DNA of 64,000 nucleotides from UBA4582 sp047630175. GTDB lineage: Bacteria > Pseudomonadota > Gammaproteobacteria > Pseudomonadales > Azotimanducaceae. A program made the position numbers and the translations under genes. How positions within the stretch are numbered: position 1 is the first letter of the stretch; every line of letters starts with the position of its first letter. The stretch lies in contig JBLHVI010000003.1 of assembly GCA_047630175.1 (NCBI GenBank), positions 1 to 64,000 of the forward strand, given 5' to 3'. The notes under the pieces are model-generated. The model saw nothing but the letters and a program-made list of their open reading frames with translations, searched no databases and was not told where the DNA came from. This document shows positions 36,505 to 45,844 of this stretch, in pieces.

Positions 36505-37052
36505 TGTTCGCCGCCGACTCAGGAAAAACATTAAACGCAGCTGACATGACATGGCTTGTCGCTGAATTGCGCAGCGACCATGCGGGTGAAACCGGTGCTG
36601 TGGCGATCTATCAGGGTATTTTAAGCGTTGCTCGCGATCCCAACCTAAGACTATTCGCACAACGACATCTGCAGACCGAAGAAAGTCATCTAGCTAAAAT
36701 CTCGGCCCTACTGCCTGCAGCCGACCATAGTCGCTTATTACCGCTATGGAAAGTGGCAGGTTATCTCACGGGTGCGATCCCCGCTTGCTTTGGATCTGCC
36801 GCGGTTTTTATTACTATTGATGCGGTAGAGACCTTTGTTGAATCTCACTACCTCGCGCAAATTCAACGGCTAGCAGCGTGTGACGAACATGAGGTGCGCG
36901 GGCTATTGAATTCGTGTTTAGAGGATGAGGTTGAACATCGCGATGAAGCGCGGCACCTCAGTCCCGATAACATTGGTATGCTGGGAAGATGCTGGCAATG
37001 GCTTGTCGGCACGGGTTCAGACTTTGCGGTAGGTCTTGCTCGAAAGTACTAG
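36504..37052 (+). CDS. coq7: Demethoxyubiquinone hydroxylase Coq7
   Basis: A membrane-associated di-iron hydroxylase that adds the last ring oxygen before UbiG's second methylation. The 182-residue protein has the expected ligands: Glu29 in DHAGETGAV, ExxH in EESHLAK, Glu in VETFVESHY and ExxH in EDEVEHRDEA. It is the Coq7 type, not the flavin-dependent UbiF. Start is GTG 36504, overlapping ubiG. Confidence 0.93.
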   Translation: MFAADSGKTLNAADMTWLVAELRSDHAGETGAVAIYQGILSVARDPNLRLFAQRHLQTEESHLAKISALLPAADHSRLLPLWKVAGYLTGAIPACFGSAAVFITIDAVETFVESHYLAQIQRLAACDEHEVRGLLNSCLEDEVEHRDEARHLSPDNIGMLGRCWQWLVGTGSDFAVGLARKY

Positions 37053-37084
37053 CGACATTCGCATGGACAATTAAGGTAACTATC

Positions 37085-37351
37085 ATGGAAAAGGTCGACA
37101 TTAAAAACGCATTACGCGCATTTGATCGCATTCGTGAGGAAGGCGTTGAGCGGTCAGGCGAGCATCACCTTAGTGGTGTTTCTGCTGGCTCAGACTTCGA
37201 CGGCTACAACATTACGCTGCACGATGACTACGTAAAGCTGCATATTTTTTTCCATAACAAATTCAAGCTGGACTTCGTCAATAACCGTCATCGAGATGCG
37301 TTCATGGAGCGGGTCGAAAAAATTGGCAGGCGTAAAAACAAGACTGAGTAG
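37085..37351 (+). CDS. DUF3081-like small protein
   Basis: An 88-residue protein with a charged helical start and the segment GSDFDGYNITLHDDYVKLHIFFHNKF, which I recall from DUF3081. Function is unknown. Start ATG 37085 has AAGG about 10 bases upstream. It follows coq7 by 32 bases and may share its transcript, but a link to ubiquinone synthesis is not established. Confidence 0.65.
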   Translation: MEKVDIKNALRAFDRIREEGVERSGEHHLSGVSAGSDFDGYNITLHDDYVKLHIFFHNKFKLDFVNNRHRDAFMERVEKIGRRKNKTE

Positions 37352-37686
37352 CGCTCGCCGACCGTGTCATTATCATGCCAATCTTCTCGGGTTGCTCGGC
37401 TTACGACCTGGACCTGATTGGTTTCGAAGCGAAGCAGTTTGTTAGTAAGGCGGCGTGGAGGGACATTGATAAGCGAGCGTCATCAACCTAAACGTCTTGA
37501 TTGTTGCAAGTGACGTTGCTTACGGCTGATCTCGTCACTGTTGCAACCTGAGAGTTTAGCCACGTCACTGCCTGGCCGAGTCACAATGGTTGCGTATAGT
37601 AATGTTGTAAGCAGAGTCGGCAAAACGTTATCAACATTCGCATTGCGTAACGCTAAGTCGTCTCGATATGGGTGTCAAACCGCGAG
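37352..37686. other. Intergenic region between converging DUF3081 and thiolase genes
   Basis: A 335-base gap. An open frame on the plus strand here runs into the thiolase gene antisense and has no recognisable features. No RNA gene, promoter or mobile element was recognised. Confidence 0.4.
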
Positions 37687-37696
37687 TTACGCGGTT
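37678..37696 (-). terminator. Hairpin at the end of the thiolase gene
   Basis: AACCGCG and CGCGGTT form a perfect 7-bp stem; the 5-base loop contains the thiolase stop codon itself (37689-37687). Only a short T run follows on the minus strand, so termination strength is uncertain. Confidence 0.45.
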
Positions 37697-38922
37697 CCCA
37701 CAACAAAGCTAGCGCAGGTTGTTGTGCTGCCTCCTACGTTAAACGTCATCATATCCCCGGCGTCAGGTATTTGCAGTCCCTCGTGGCGATGCGATGTTTG
37801 CTTCGCGCAGTCTAACAACATGCGAACACCCGTTGCGCCGACAGGGTGCCCTTGGCCAATTAAACCACCGCTAGCATTTATGGGCAGCTTGCCATCAATC
37901 TGAGTAGCGCCGGCTTCGATGGCTTTCCATGCTTCGCCGGGGGCACACAAGCCCGAGTGATCAAGAATCATGTATTCGGTAATGTTGAAGCAGTCATGCA
38001 CTTCCATGCCGCTGATTTGCTCGATGCTTTGTAGACCTGCGCGCTTGAGTGTTTGTTGGAACAACATGTCGACATGCGGAAGAAGGGCAGACTTGCCCTG
38101 AGCTAGTTTACGCTTCTCGCTGAACTGCATGGGCGCATTGATATGTCCCCAGCCTTTTATGTAGGGGATACTATCGATGTCTATACTGTGGGCTTTTGCA
38201 TAGGCGTGGGCGCGCTCAGCCGTGGCTAAAAAAACGGTGGCAGCACCGTCGCTGATTTGGCCACAGTCCAGACGTCGAATGTTACCGGCGATAATTGGAT
38301 TGACTTCATCATTGTCGCAAAAGGCCGCTTCGGGAACTTCCCAGTTGCGCGATTGCGCGTTTGGGTTGTGTTTGGCGTTGGCGTAATTTTTTATTGAAAT
38401 AGCGTCTAGATGAGATCTGGAAATGCCGTAGGCGCCCTCGTATTCGTCGACCAAGTCACTAAACGCGCAAGGCCAAACCATTTCTGCACCGATCCATTCT
38501 TTACCAACCCAGGCGGCGGCGGCGAGCGGGTCGCCTTTGACTTCGGGTTGTTTCACTTTCATCATTTCAACGCCGACGACGCAGGCAAGGTCATAGCGCC
38601 CCGACTCTAGGTCTGCCATGGCAGCTAATACTGCCATGGAACCTGACGCGCAGGCGGCTTCATGGCTTGAGGCCGGCAGGTAGGCAAGTGCGGGGTCGAC
38701 ATGACCGAAAAAACCGCCTAGGTGTGCTTGGCCAGTGTAGGACGCGGAAACGAAATTGCCCACGTGACCAACTTGAATGTCAGTAGGGTCGAGTTTAGTG
38801 GCGTCCAATGCGCCTCTTACTGAATCGCTAAACAAGTCGAAAATTGATTTCTGCTCTCTACGCCAGTTGCGGGCAAAGTCGCTTTGATGGCCGCCAAGGA
38901 TGTAAATTCGAGATTTGCTCAT
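37687..38922 (-). CDS. Thiolase-family acetyl-CoA acyltransferase (SCP2-like)
   Basis: A 411-residue thiolase. The acylation cysteine is in EAACASGSMAV, the catalytic histidine in GGLIGQGHPVGATG, and the deprotonating cysteine region is near the C-terminus (TTTCASFVVG). The form, with VHDCFNITEY in place of the classic NEAFA motif, resembles the SCP-x/acetyl-CoA acetyltransferase group that acts on bulky or branched acyl-CoA. It lies 101 bases downstream of the carotenoid oxygenase gene, same strand, so both may serve breakdown of one substrate. Confidence 0.88.
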   Translation of the reverse strand: MSKSRIYILGGHQSDFARNWRREQKSIFDLFSDSVRGALDATKLDPTDIQVGHVGNFVSASYTGQAHLGGFFGHVDPALAYLPASSHEAACASGSMAVLAAMADLESGRYDLACVVGVEMMKVKQPEVKGDPLAAAAWVGKEWIGAEMVWPCAFSDLVDEYEGAYGISRSHLDAISIKNYANAKHNPNAQSRNWEVPEAAFCDNDEVNPIIAGNIRRLDCGQISDGAATVFLATAERAHAYAKAHSIDIDSIPYIKGWGHINAPMQFSEKRKLAQGKSALLPHVDMLFQQTLKRAGLQSIEQISGMEVHDCFNITEYMILDHSGLCAPGEAWKAIEAGATQIDGKLPINASGGLIGQGHPVGATGVRMLLDCAKQTSHRHEGLQIPDAGDMMTFNVGGSTTTCASFVVGTA

Positions 38923-39023
38923 GATTTATGACCTTTTCTATAAAGCTTATCGGGACAACAATTGTTTGCACAATAGAGCTGGCGCGCGTTAGCAGTTAAG
39001 CGTGGGTGTTAACACGCAGGCAA

Positions 39024-40538
39024 CTATCCCGTGTTACTCTGCGCGTGACTTGCCGTCGATTTTGGTAGACGAGCTTGGGCTTCGCGTACTGTTGGCCCAT
39101 CGGCCCAGGTAGCATGCGTTCCGCTAGCAATTCGGTGTGGCAGAACAATGGTGCAGACGGGGCCCGCCTCAATATTTTGCGCATCGATCAATACACACTC
39201 GGAGCGGTCTTGTTTAGTGTCTGTTATGAAACTGACCAAATAGCCATCGTCTTCACTTTGCGCGTTGATGCGCGGTACAAACGGTGCCTCACTGCCGTAG
39301 CGCTTGCTGCCAAAGCGTAGTTCGGTGGTCTCGCCGGTTTCCAAGTCGTGTTTAACCAGGCCCGCGAACAGAAACCAGCCTGGCTTGCTGTAGGTTGAAT
39401 ACAAGTAACGCGCTTTCTTGCCAGCATACGTTTGGTTAAACGTACCAAACTCTAGCACGCGCTCACTCAAGTGCTCTTCCGTTGTTTCGCCCGTCTTTAG
39501 ATTGAAGCGCCAGCGATGCAGCTTAGATTGAAAGGATTGTTGGTCTAACCCGGCCATCAATTTCCCGGCATTTTTCGGCATTCCGGGCATGGGTGCGGGG
39601 TCGGGATTGTCTTGAAAGTAACCGTCTAAGACTATTTCGTCGCCTTCTTCATAGGCGTTCATCCAATGTAAGACATAGGTCGGAGCAGCTTCAAACCACT
39701 GAATATCTTCTTGATTACCAAAGCGTGGGAGTATGGCAAAGCGTGTTGGTGTGTCGGGGTAATACGTTGGCACGTGCTTGCCGCTAGCTAACTTTTCAGG
39801 GTCCCAGAAGAAGGGTAAATCGATAAGAATAGAAAAGTTTTCAGTGAATGCCATATCGTGTGGAAGGCGTGGGCCAGGTAGCGGTACAGGCGTGTAGTGA
39901 ACAAGCTTGTTGTCTTTGTTGACGACGCCATAGTGTTGATAGGGTGGATTCTTTGAGTAGTTGAAGAACATCATTTCGCCGGTACTTTCATCAACTTTAG
40001 GGTGTGCTGAAATTCCCTCTTCAGGTACCCAAGACTCGGTGCCGTGTTGCTCTAATGTATAAGGATCAAGCCGATAGCCTTCGCCACACTGCCAAAACGT
40101 TGAAAGCACTTGGCCTGCATGAACGACTACGTCTGTAGAACTTGAGTCTTTGATGTACTCTTGTGCGCCCCATCCTTGCCGTGTCGATAACTTGGCGTCA
40201 TTCACAAAGCCAGTCCACAGTGCTTTGCCTGCTTGTTGCTCTGCAACAAAACCCTCGGTCCGAATAAACCGATTTCTGTATTCGGCCTTGCCATCTTTGA
40301 ATGACATAGCGTGCAACATGCCATCACCATCAAAGGGGTGATAATGCCCGAGAGGCTTTTGCACCGGGTTTTCAGTGTTACGTATATAGATGCCGTCAAT
40401 GTCTTTCGGGATCTCGCCGATGACCTCCATATCAGACGCGTTGACCTCATCGAACATGGGCGCCCAGGCACCATTGAGGTAAGGGTGAATACCGCGTTTG
40501 ATTGTATGTTTTACCGTGTTCTTCCAAGTAACCGTCAT
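39024..40538 (-). CDS. Carotenoid cleavage / lignostilbene-type dioxygenase
   Basis: A 504-residue non-haem iron oxygenase of the RPE65/CCD family. The four iron-binding histidine regions are recognisable: ISAHPKVD, LPHDMAFT, VLHWMNAYEEGDEIV and ASGTHATW; the N-terminal HPFDGDGMLHA is also typical. No signal peptide. The substrate may be a carotenoid, retinoid or stilbene. It is divergent from the double HxlR regulator, with palindromes in the 172-base gap. Confidence 0.9.
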   Translation of the reverse strand: MTVTWKNTVKHTIKRGIHPYLNGAWAPMFDEVNASDMEVIGEIPKDIDGIYIRNTENPVQKPLGHYHPFDGDGMLHAMSFKDGKAEYRNRFIRTEGFVAEQQAGKALWTGFVNDAKLSTRQGWGAQEYIKDSSSTDVVVHAGQVLSTFWQCGEGYRLDPYTLEQHGTESWVPEEGISAHPKVDESTGEMMFFNYSKNPPYQHYGVVNKDNKLVHYTPVPLPGPRLPHDMAFTENFSILIDLPFFWDPEKLASGKHVPTYYPDTPTRFAILPRFGNQEDIQWFEAAPTYVLHWMNAYEEGDEIVLDGYFQDNPDPAPMPGMPKNAGKLMAGLDQQSFQSKLHRWRFNLKTGETTEEHLSERVLEFGTFNQTYAGKKARYLYSTYSKPGWFLFAGLVKHDLETGETTELRFGSKRYGSEAPFVPRINAQSEDDGYLVSFITDTKQDRSECVLIDAQNIEAGPVCTIVLPHRIASGTHATWADGPTVREAQARLPKSTASHAQSNTG

Positions 40539-40590
40539 AACACATCTCTATTCTGTCTGGTAAGTAACTACTTCTATGAAACTTAAATGC

Positions 40591-40604
40591 ATTAGATAGC
40601 TAAT
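40591..40604. promoter_or_regulatory. Palindrome upstream of the carotenoid oxygenase gene
   Basis: ATTAG-ATAG-CTAAT is a perfect inverted repeat 53-66 bases before the oxygenase start, in the gap shared with the HxlR gene. It is a plausible operator for that regulator. Confidence 0.4.
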
Positions 40605-40608
40605 TTGA

Positions 40609-40627
40609 AGGCGCGTCAAGAGCGCCT
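40609..40627. promoter_or_regulatory. GC-rich inverted repeat in the oxygenase/HxlR gap
   Basis: AGGCGC and GCGCCT flank a 7-base spacer, 5 bases from the ATTAG palindrome. It may be a second half of a composite operator or a hairpin in the HxlR leader. Confidence 0.35.
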
Positions 40628-40710
40628 CAACCGGTGGACTAGTGGCATGGATCAAACTTTTGGGCGCATCCATGAGGGACTTTCTTATGGGCTTTTGTTA
40701 GGCTGCGGCG

Positions 40711-41643
40711 ATGCCTGTACAACTCATTCTTAACCAAGCTATTGCCGACGGCCTTGACGTTATTGGCGATCGCTGGACGATTCTCATTCTGCGCTCGGCG
40801 TTTTATGGCGTGAATCGCTTTGATGCTTTTCAAGCGGCGACGGGTGCCAGCCGCTCAACGCTAACTCGGCGACTGCATGCGTTGATTGAGCATGAAATAT
40901 TTTATAAATACCCCTACGGCAATACAGTAAATCGTTTTGAGTACAAATTTACTGAGAAGGGATTAGGGTTGCTGGGGCCGTCGCTGCTGGCAGCAAAGTG
41001 GGAGTCTGATTGGAAAACCGCGGACTACGTCGACATATCGAATCGACTTTTTCATCATCATTGCAATGCGTTCATGCAACCCAAAGTCGTCTGTCGAGCG
41101 TGCAAGCAAGATCTGCTTTTTGAAGAGGTAACCTGGCCCAAACTCGGGCAACATCTCGAGTCACAGCTAGATGAAATACGCAGCTACAACACGCAGCATC
41201 GAAAGCGGGTTGCGAGCATTGCAGAGACGGAACTTGGTAATTTAAATTTGGCATCGCTGATTGGCGACCGCTGGACTTTGCTCGCGTTGATAGCATCATT
41301 TTTTGGCACGCAACGACACGATGCTTTCTTAACGCGCTTGAATATACCGCCAAGCGTATTGTCCGAGCGCTTGAAACAGTTGGTCAGTAATAACATTTTT
41401 AAGAAAGTTGAGTATCAGAACAAGCCGCCGCGCCACAATTATACTTTGACCCTCAAGGGCGCGGCTTTGTTTCCATTTGTAATGACCTTGAGGCAGTGGG
41501 TTGCTGGTAATCTGAACGACAAAAACCTATCGAGTCCACTAATCCATTCGACGTGCGGTATGGCCTTAATCATCGATGTTGTTTGTGGTCAGTGTGACCA
41601 TAAGCCTTGGCCTGCGGACGTAGAGCTTAAGCCCGGCGCGTAG
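40711..41643 (+). CDS. Tandem-duplicated HxlR-family regulator
   Basis: A 310-residue protein made of two HxlR winged helices. Repeat 1 has GDRWTILILRSAFYGVNRFDAF (from residue 19), repeat 2 GDRWTLLALIASFFGTQRHDAF (from residue 185). Each is followed by the same Cys/His set, H-x2-C-x9-C-x2-C (His115, Cys118, Cys128, Cys131 and His279, Cys282, Cys292, Cys295), which looks like a small zinc ribbon. Typical HxlR proteins are about 110-150 residues and act as dimers; this one is effectively a covalent dimer. It is divergent from the carotenoid oxygenase gene and probably controls it. Confidence 0.88.
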   Translation: MPVQLILNQAIADGLDVIGDRWTILILRSAFYGVNRFDAFQAATGASRSTLTRRLHALIEHEIFYKYPYGNTVNRFEYKFTEKGLGLLGPSLLAAKWESDWKTADYVDISNRLFHHHCNAFMQPKVVCRACKQDLLFEEVTWPKLGQHLESQLDEIRSYNTQHRKRVASIAETELGNLNLASLIGDRWTLLALIASFFGTQRHDAFLTRLNIPPSVLSERLKQLVSNNIFKKVEYQNKPPRHNYTLTLKGAALFPFVMTLRQWVAGNLNDKNLSSPLIHSTCGMALIIDVVCGQCDHKPWPADVELKPGA

Positions 41644-41987
41644 CGCATATTCCCTTTAGCCCTGGCTTGAAACTGACCTCAAATGGGGCCCGCATTTTCT
41701 AACGACCATGGTTGGTGCATGTTTTTCTTGCCTGTGCCTGCCGCTATCCGGGGCGACGTTGTTCAGTTCTAAAAAATCCAGTGCACCTAGCGCAATACAC
41801 TGGCGTTGGCAGGCATCTAAGGGCCGCAAGACATAAGCGCTGGCCGATCGCAAGTTTCATCTAGCATTGGCACTCTTTGTGCTGTCTATAAGTCCTGGGT
41901 CGTCTTTTCTCGTCATTGTGCGAGTATCGGAACGACGGTAAAACTAGCTGCAGTAAGACAATCGTACTAGGTCTTGATCTCACGCCT

Positions 41988-44447
41988 ATGTTGTATGCGC
42001 CAACTACTATCCAACGAACGCGACCGCCACTGTCGTTGCTACTTAGAAAGTGGTTCGCCGTGTTTAGGCGTCTGACGGCTGTGTCTGTGCTACTACTGGC
42101 TAGCTGCTCATCTATGTCGACATTAGCCGCCGACACAATTAATAAGTCGGTTCACGAGGACTTCCTTGATACCTACTGCTCACGCTGCCACAACGATGAG
42201 CGTCTATCGGGAAACTGGTCCCTGTCGATGGTCAATCCGGCCGATATTGCAACTGGCAAAAATCTTGAGGGCTGGGAGAAAATCCTACGGATGACGAGCG
42301 AGCGGAACATGCCACCGGCTAAGCGTCCGCAACCTTCTGAATCGGAGCGCGCAGAATTCACCGGTTGGCTACAGTCGTCGCTTGATGGATTTAGCGCGAC
42401 TCATCCTAATCCCGGTCGCGCAACGATGCGCCGATTGAATCGGGCTGAGTACGGCAATGCTGTACGTGATTTGTTAGCCATTGATATGGAGCTTGCTGAC
42501 CAGCTACCCGCCGATGATTCTGGTTACGGGTTTGATAATATTGCTGATCTGTTGAGTGTGTCGTCGACCTTGATGGATCGCTATTTTTCGGTTGCGGGGA
42601 AGGTGAGCCGGTTAGCGGTGGGGTTAGGTCCGACTCAATCTGTACTAACCAGCTATCAGGTCCCCAAAGATGGTTCTATTCTTAATCAGGGCCTTCCTTC
42701 CCATAATGAACGGATGAGCGCTAATCTGCCGCTGGATTCTCGTGGGGGTGGTGAGTTCAGTTTTTATGCGCCCTACGACGGTATTTATGCAATAAGTGGC
42801 TACCTCAACGCCAACACTAACAATGAAGTCGATCGTCTCGAAGAGAACCGAAGCACCGAGCAGCTGAGTTTGACAGCGGGAATGCACAGTATTGGCATGA
42901 GTTTTCGAAAACAGTTGGCACTTGATGAGACGGTACAAACGCTGCGTAACGACACCGATATTGTTCCGATACCGATCCATGAACCGACATTAATGGTACT
43001 CGATTTTATTGTGGACAATAGGCGTGTTGGCAGTACGCTAGTGCCGTCTTACTTCATGTCGCCACGGTTTGCGCAAGTCAACTTCTTGAGGGACATCGTG
43101 CAGATTAATGTAGAAGGACCTATATCGATTACCGGGCGGGGTGATACCCCAAGTCAACGCAAGGTTTTTCTTTGTCACCCAACACCAACGTTAAATGAAC
43201 AAGCTTGTGCTACTCAAATAATTTCGAGCCTCGCGCGTCAAGCCTATCGTCGGCCGACCTCAACGCAGGACATTGACCTATTGTTAGACGTTTTCCGCGA
43301 AGCACGTAAAGACGCGGATTTTGAAACGGGCATTGCCACGGTCATTCAAGCCATATTAGTGTCACCTGGATTTCTTTTTCTTGTAGAAAATCAACCGCCA
43401 CTGAGCGCGCCAGGTGGTCGGCATCGAATTAGTGATATCGACTTCGCATCTCGAATGTCCCTATTCCTTTGGAGCAGTCTACCTGATGAAGAGCTGCTAA
43501 AGATTGCAGAAGACAACGAGTTGCGGCGGCCTGATATTCTACAGGCGCAGCTCAAACGTATGCTGCTCGACCCGAAAGCAGAAGCGCTGACGCAAAATTT
43601 TGCAGGACAATGGTTGTATTTACGCAACCTTGAATTTCATCGACCCGATGTCATGGCATACCCAGATTTCGATGTGCGCTTACGAGCAGCGATGTACCGT
43701 GAAAGCGCGCTGTTTTTTTCGGAGATCATCCGACAAGACGCCAGCGTGCTCGAGTTCATCGACGCTGATTACAGTTTTCTGAATGCGCGTCTGGCGCGGC
43801 ATTATGGTTTAGATAATGTGCAAGGGACTGAGTTTAGGCGGGTGATCTTTGAACCCGAGGTGAATCGGGGTGGGTTACTTGGTCAAGCGAGCCTGCTGAC
43901 CGTTACCTCGTATGGTAATCACACGTCAGTGGTCAAGCGTGGTCAGTGGATACTGGATCATTTGTTGGCAGCGCCACCACCACCAGCGCCACCCGATGTG
44001 CCGGCCTTGGTCGCTGAAGAGGGCGGCAAAGCACTTAATGCGCGCGAGCAGATGGCCCTTCATCGGCAAGACCCTGCATGTGCGTCCTGCCATCTGAAGA
44101 TGGACCCGCTGGGACTTTCATTGGAAAATTATGACGCCGTTGGTGCGTTTCGCATGATGGACGCTGGCCGACCTATCGATGTGCTGGCGACCTTACCGGA
44201 TGGCACGAACTTTGAAGGTCTCGATGGCCTGCAGCAAGTGTTGCTGAAAGAAAAAGATCAGTTCACTCGCGCGCTGACGGAGCAATTGCTCACTTACGCC
44301 TTGGGTCGTGGTCTTGAGGCCTATGATAGGCCCACAGTGAGAGCGATAGCCGAGAACACCGCCAAAGACGGCTATCGAATGCAGCGAATTTTTCAGGAAA
44401 TTCTCAACAGTGAACCCTTTAATTTCAGAAGGACAGTGGAGCAATGA
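41988..44447 (+). CDS. Multi-haem DUF1587/DUF1595/DUF1592/DUF1588/DUF1585 protein
   Basis: A large exported protein (about 819 residues) with the domain order known from planctomycete-type cytochromes. Near the N-terminus a CSRCH haem motif; then RLNRAEYGNAVRDLL (DUF1587), the RQAYRRPTSTQDID segment (DUF1595), SRMSLFLWSSLPDEELL (DUF1592), RGGLLGQASLLTVTS (DUF1588), and a C-terminal ACASCHLKMDPLGLSLENYDAVGAFR (second CxxCH, DUF1585). Function is unknown for the family; two haems suggest electron transfer. Start is unclear: ATG 41988, or GTG 42060, which would give a compact signal peptide with an LASC lipobox. It overlaps the DUF1552 gene by 4 bases. Confidence 0.85.
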   Translation: MLYAPTTIQRTRPPLSLLLRKWFAVFRRLTAVSVLLLASCSSMSTLAADTINKSVHEDFLDTYCSRCHNDERLSGNWSLSMVNPADIATGKNLEGWEKILRMTSERNMPPAKRPQPSESERAEFTGWLQSSLDGFSATHPNPGRATMRRLNRAEYGNAVRDLLAIDMELADQLPADDSGYGFDNIADLLSVSSTLMDRYFSVAGKVSRLAVGLGPTQSVLTSYQVPKDGSILNQGLPSHNERMSANLPLDSRGGGEFSFYAPYDGIYAISGYLNANTNNEVDRLEENRSTEQLSLTAGMHSIGMSFRKQLALDETVQTLRNDTDIVPIPIHEPTLMVLDFIVDNRRVGSTLVPSYFMSPRFAQVNFLRDIVQINVEGPISITGRGDTPSQRKVFLCHPTPTLNEQACATQIISSLARQAYRRPTSTQDIDLLLDVFREARKDADFETGIATVIQAILVSPGFLFLVENQPPLSAPGGRHRISDIDFASRMSLFLWSSLPDEELLKIAEDNELRRPDILQAQLKRMLLDPKAEALTQNFAGQWLYLRNLEFHRPDVMAYPDFDVRLRAAMYRESALFFSEIIRQDASVLEFIDADYSFLNARLARHYGLDNVQGTEFRRVIFEPEVNRGGLLGQASLLTVTSYGNHTSVVKRGQWILDHLLAAPPPPAPPDVPALVAEEGGKALNAREQMALHRQDPACASCHLKMDPLGLSLENYDAVGAFRMMDAGRPIDVLATLPDGTNFEGLDGLQQVLLKEKDQFTRALTEQLLTYALGRGLEAYDRPTVRAIAENTAKDGYRMQRIFQEILNSEPFNFRRTVEQ

Positions 44448-45775
44448 GGCGTTCGCTATTGATGAATCGTCGTACGGTACTGCGTGGCTTGGGGACCGTT
44501 ATGGCGCTGCCGCTGTTAGAGTCTATGACACCGACTAGTGCCTTTGGTGGGGTGACTAAGCCATCGCGTTTAAGTGTCTTTTACATGCCTAACGGCATGC
44601 GCATGGAGAATTTCACGCCTGAGCGCAGTGGTTACGATTTCCCCATTAGCCCAACGCTTGAGCCGCTTGCTGCGATGAAGGCAAAGTTAAGTGTTGTCAC
44701 GGGGCTGTCGCATAATAATGCGAATCCGCTAGGTGACCCTGGCGGTGCGCATGGGCGTAGCTGCGCTGCGTTCCTTACGGGTGCCCATGCGAAACCAACG
44801 GAAGGGTCCGACTTGTTCTGCGGAATCTCCATGGATCAGTTGATAGCCAATCGTGTAGGTCAAGATACGGCCTTTTCCTCGTTGGAACTTGGACTTGAGC
44901 CATCCAGCCTGTTGGGTAGTTGTGATATCGGGTTCAGCTGTACTTACACTAATACCATTTCATGGAAGAGCCCGACCCAAGCATTACCCGTTATGGTCAA
45001 CCCTAGAGATGTGTTTGAACGGCTTTTCGGCGACAACCTAGCGCTGGACGAACGGTCTCGTCAGCTGCAAATGCGCCGTAAGACCAGCATTCTTGACTTC
45101 GTCCGTCAGGATGCAATGCGAATTGGTAGGCAGCTCGGCGCAAATGACAGGCGTAAGATGGATGAGTATCTTCAGTCTGTTCGAGAGGTGGAGGGCCGTA
45201 TCCAGAAATTGGCTAACCAAAAAATCGATATGGGTGCTACAGACATAGTACTACCGTCGGGTATTCCTGATGCGTTCGAAGATCACTTGAAGATCATGCT
45301 GGATCTGCAAGTACTGGCGATGCAAACCGATATGACTCGTGTCTGCACTTTTATGCTGGGGCGTGAGCTTAGCAATCGTGCTTATCCTGAAATTGGTGTA
45401 CCCGATTCGCATCATAGCCTTAGTCACCACGGCGGGAATGCTGAGAAAATTGAAAAGCTGCACAAAATTAATCAGTATCATCTCAAGCAATTCGGTTATT
45501 TACTCGAGCGGCTAAATTCAACGCCGGACGGCGAAGGCTCGTTACTGGACGACACTTTAGTGCTAGCCGGAGCCAGTCTGGGTGAGCCTAACGATCACGA
45601 TTGTATGGACTTGCCAGCGATAGTTGCCGGCGGAGGGCTGTCAGGTAATCGTCACATATCACTCCCTGAGCAAACCCCCATGTGCAACCTGCTGTTGTCT
45701 ATGATTCAGGCGATGGGTGTCAACGCAGAAAGCTTTGGTGACAGCACGGGCACTGTGCCTGGACTGCTTGGCTAA
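44444..45775 (+). CDS. Tat-exported DUF1552 protein
   Basis: A 443-residue protein with a twin-arginine signal (MNRRTVLRGLGTVMALPLL) followed by a DUF1552 body (SVFYMPNGMRMENF, HGRSCAAFLTGAH, MFLGRELSNR-like segment, DSHHSLSHHGGN, SLGEPNDHDCMDLPAIVAGG). It resembles sulfatase/phosphatase-like secreted proteins and always seems to accompany DUF1592 proteins; the activity is unknown. It overlaps the preceding gene by 4 bases, so the two are translationally coupled and probably form a periplasmic pair. Confidence 0.85.
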   Translation: MRRSLLMNRRTVLRGLGTVMALPLLESMTPTSAFGGVTKPSRLSVFYMPNGMRMENFTPERSGYDFPISPTLEPLAAMKAKLSVVTGLSHNNANPLGDPGGAHGRSCAAFLTGAHAKPTEGSDLFCGISMDQLIANRVGQDTAFSSLELGLEPSSLLGSCDIGFSCTYTNTISWKSPTQALPVMVNPRDVFERLFGDNLALDERSRQLQMRRKTSILDFVRQDAMRIGRQLGANDRRKMDEYLQSVREVEGRIQKLANQKIDMGATDIVLPSGIPDAFEDHLKIMLDLQVLAMQTDMTRVCTFMLGRELSNRAYPEIGVPDSHHSLSHHGGNAEKIEKLHKINQYHLKQFGYLLERLNSTPDGEGSLLDDTLVLAGASLGEPNDHDCMDLPAIVAGGGLSGNRHISLPEQTPMCNLLLSMIQAMGVNAESFGDSTGTVPGLLG

Positions 45776-45844
45776 CGCGCTCTCATGTATGGCGCTCCTT
45801 TGAAGAGCTACGATGAAAATATCCTTATAAAAGTGCCCCAATCG

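Noticed and set aside
41644..41987. Gene between the HxlR regulator and the DUF1592 gene
   Set aside because: No frame with a ribosome-binding site or recognisable protein was found; this is treated as leader DNA.
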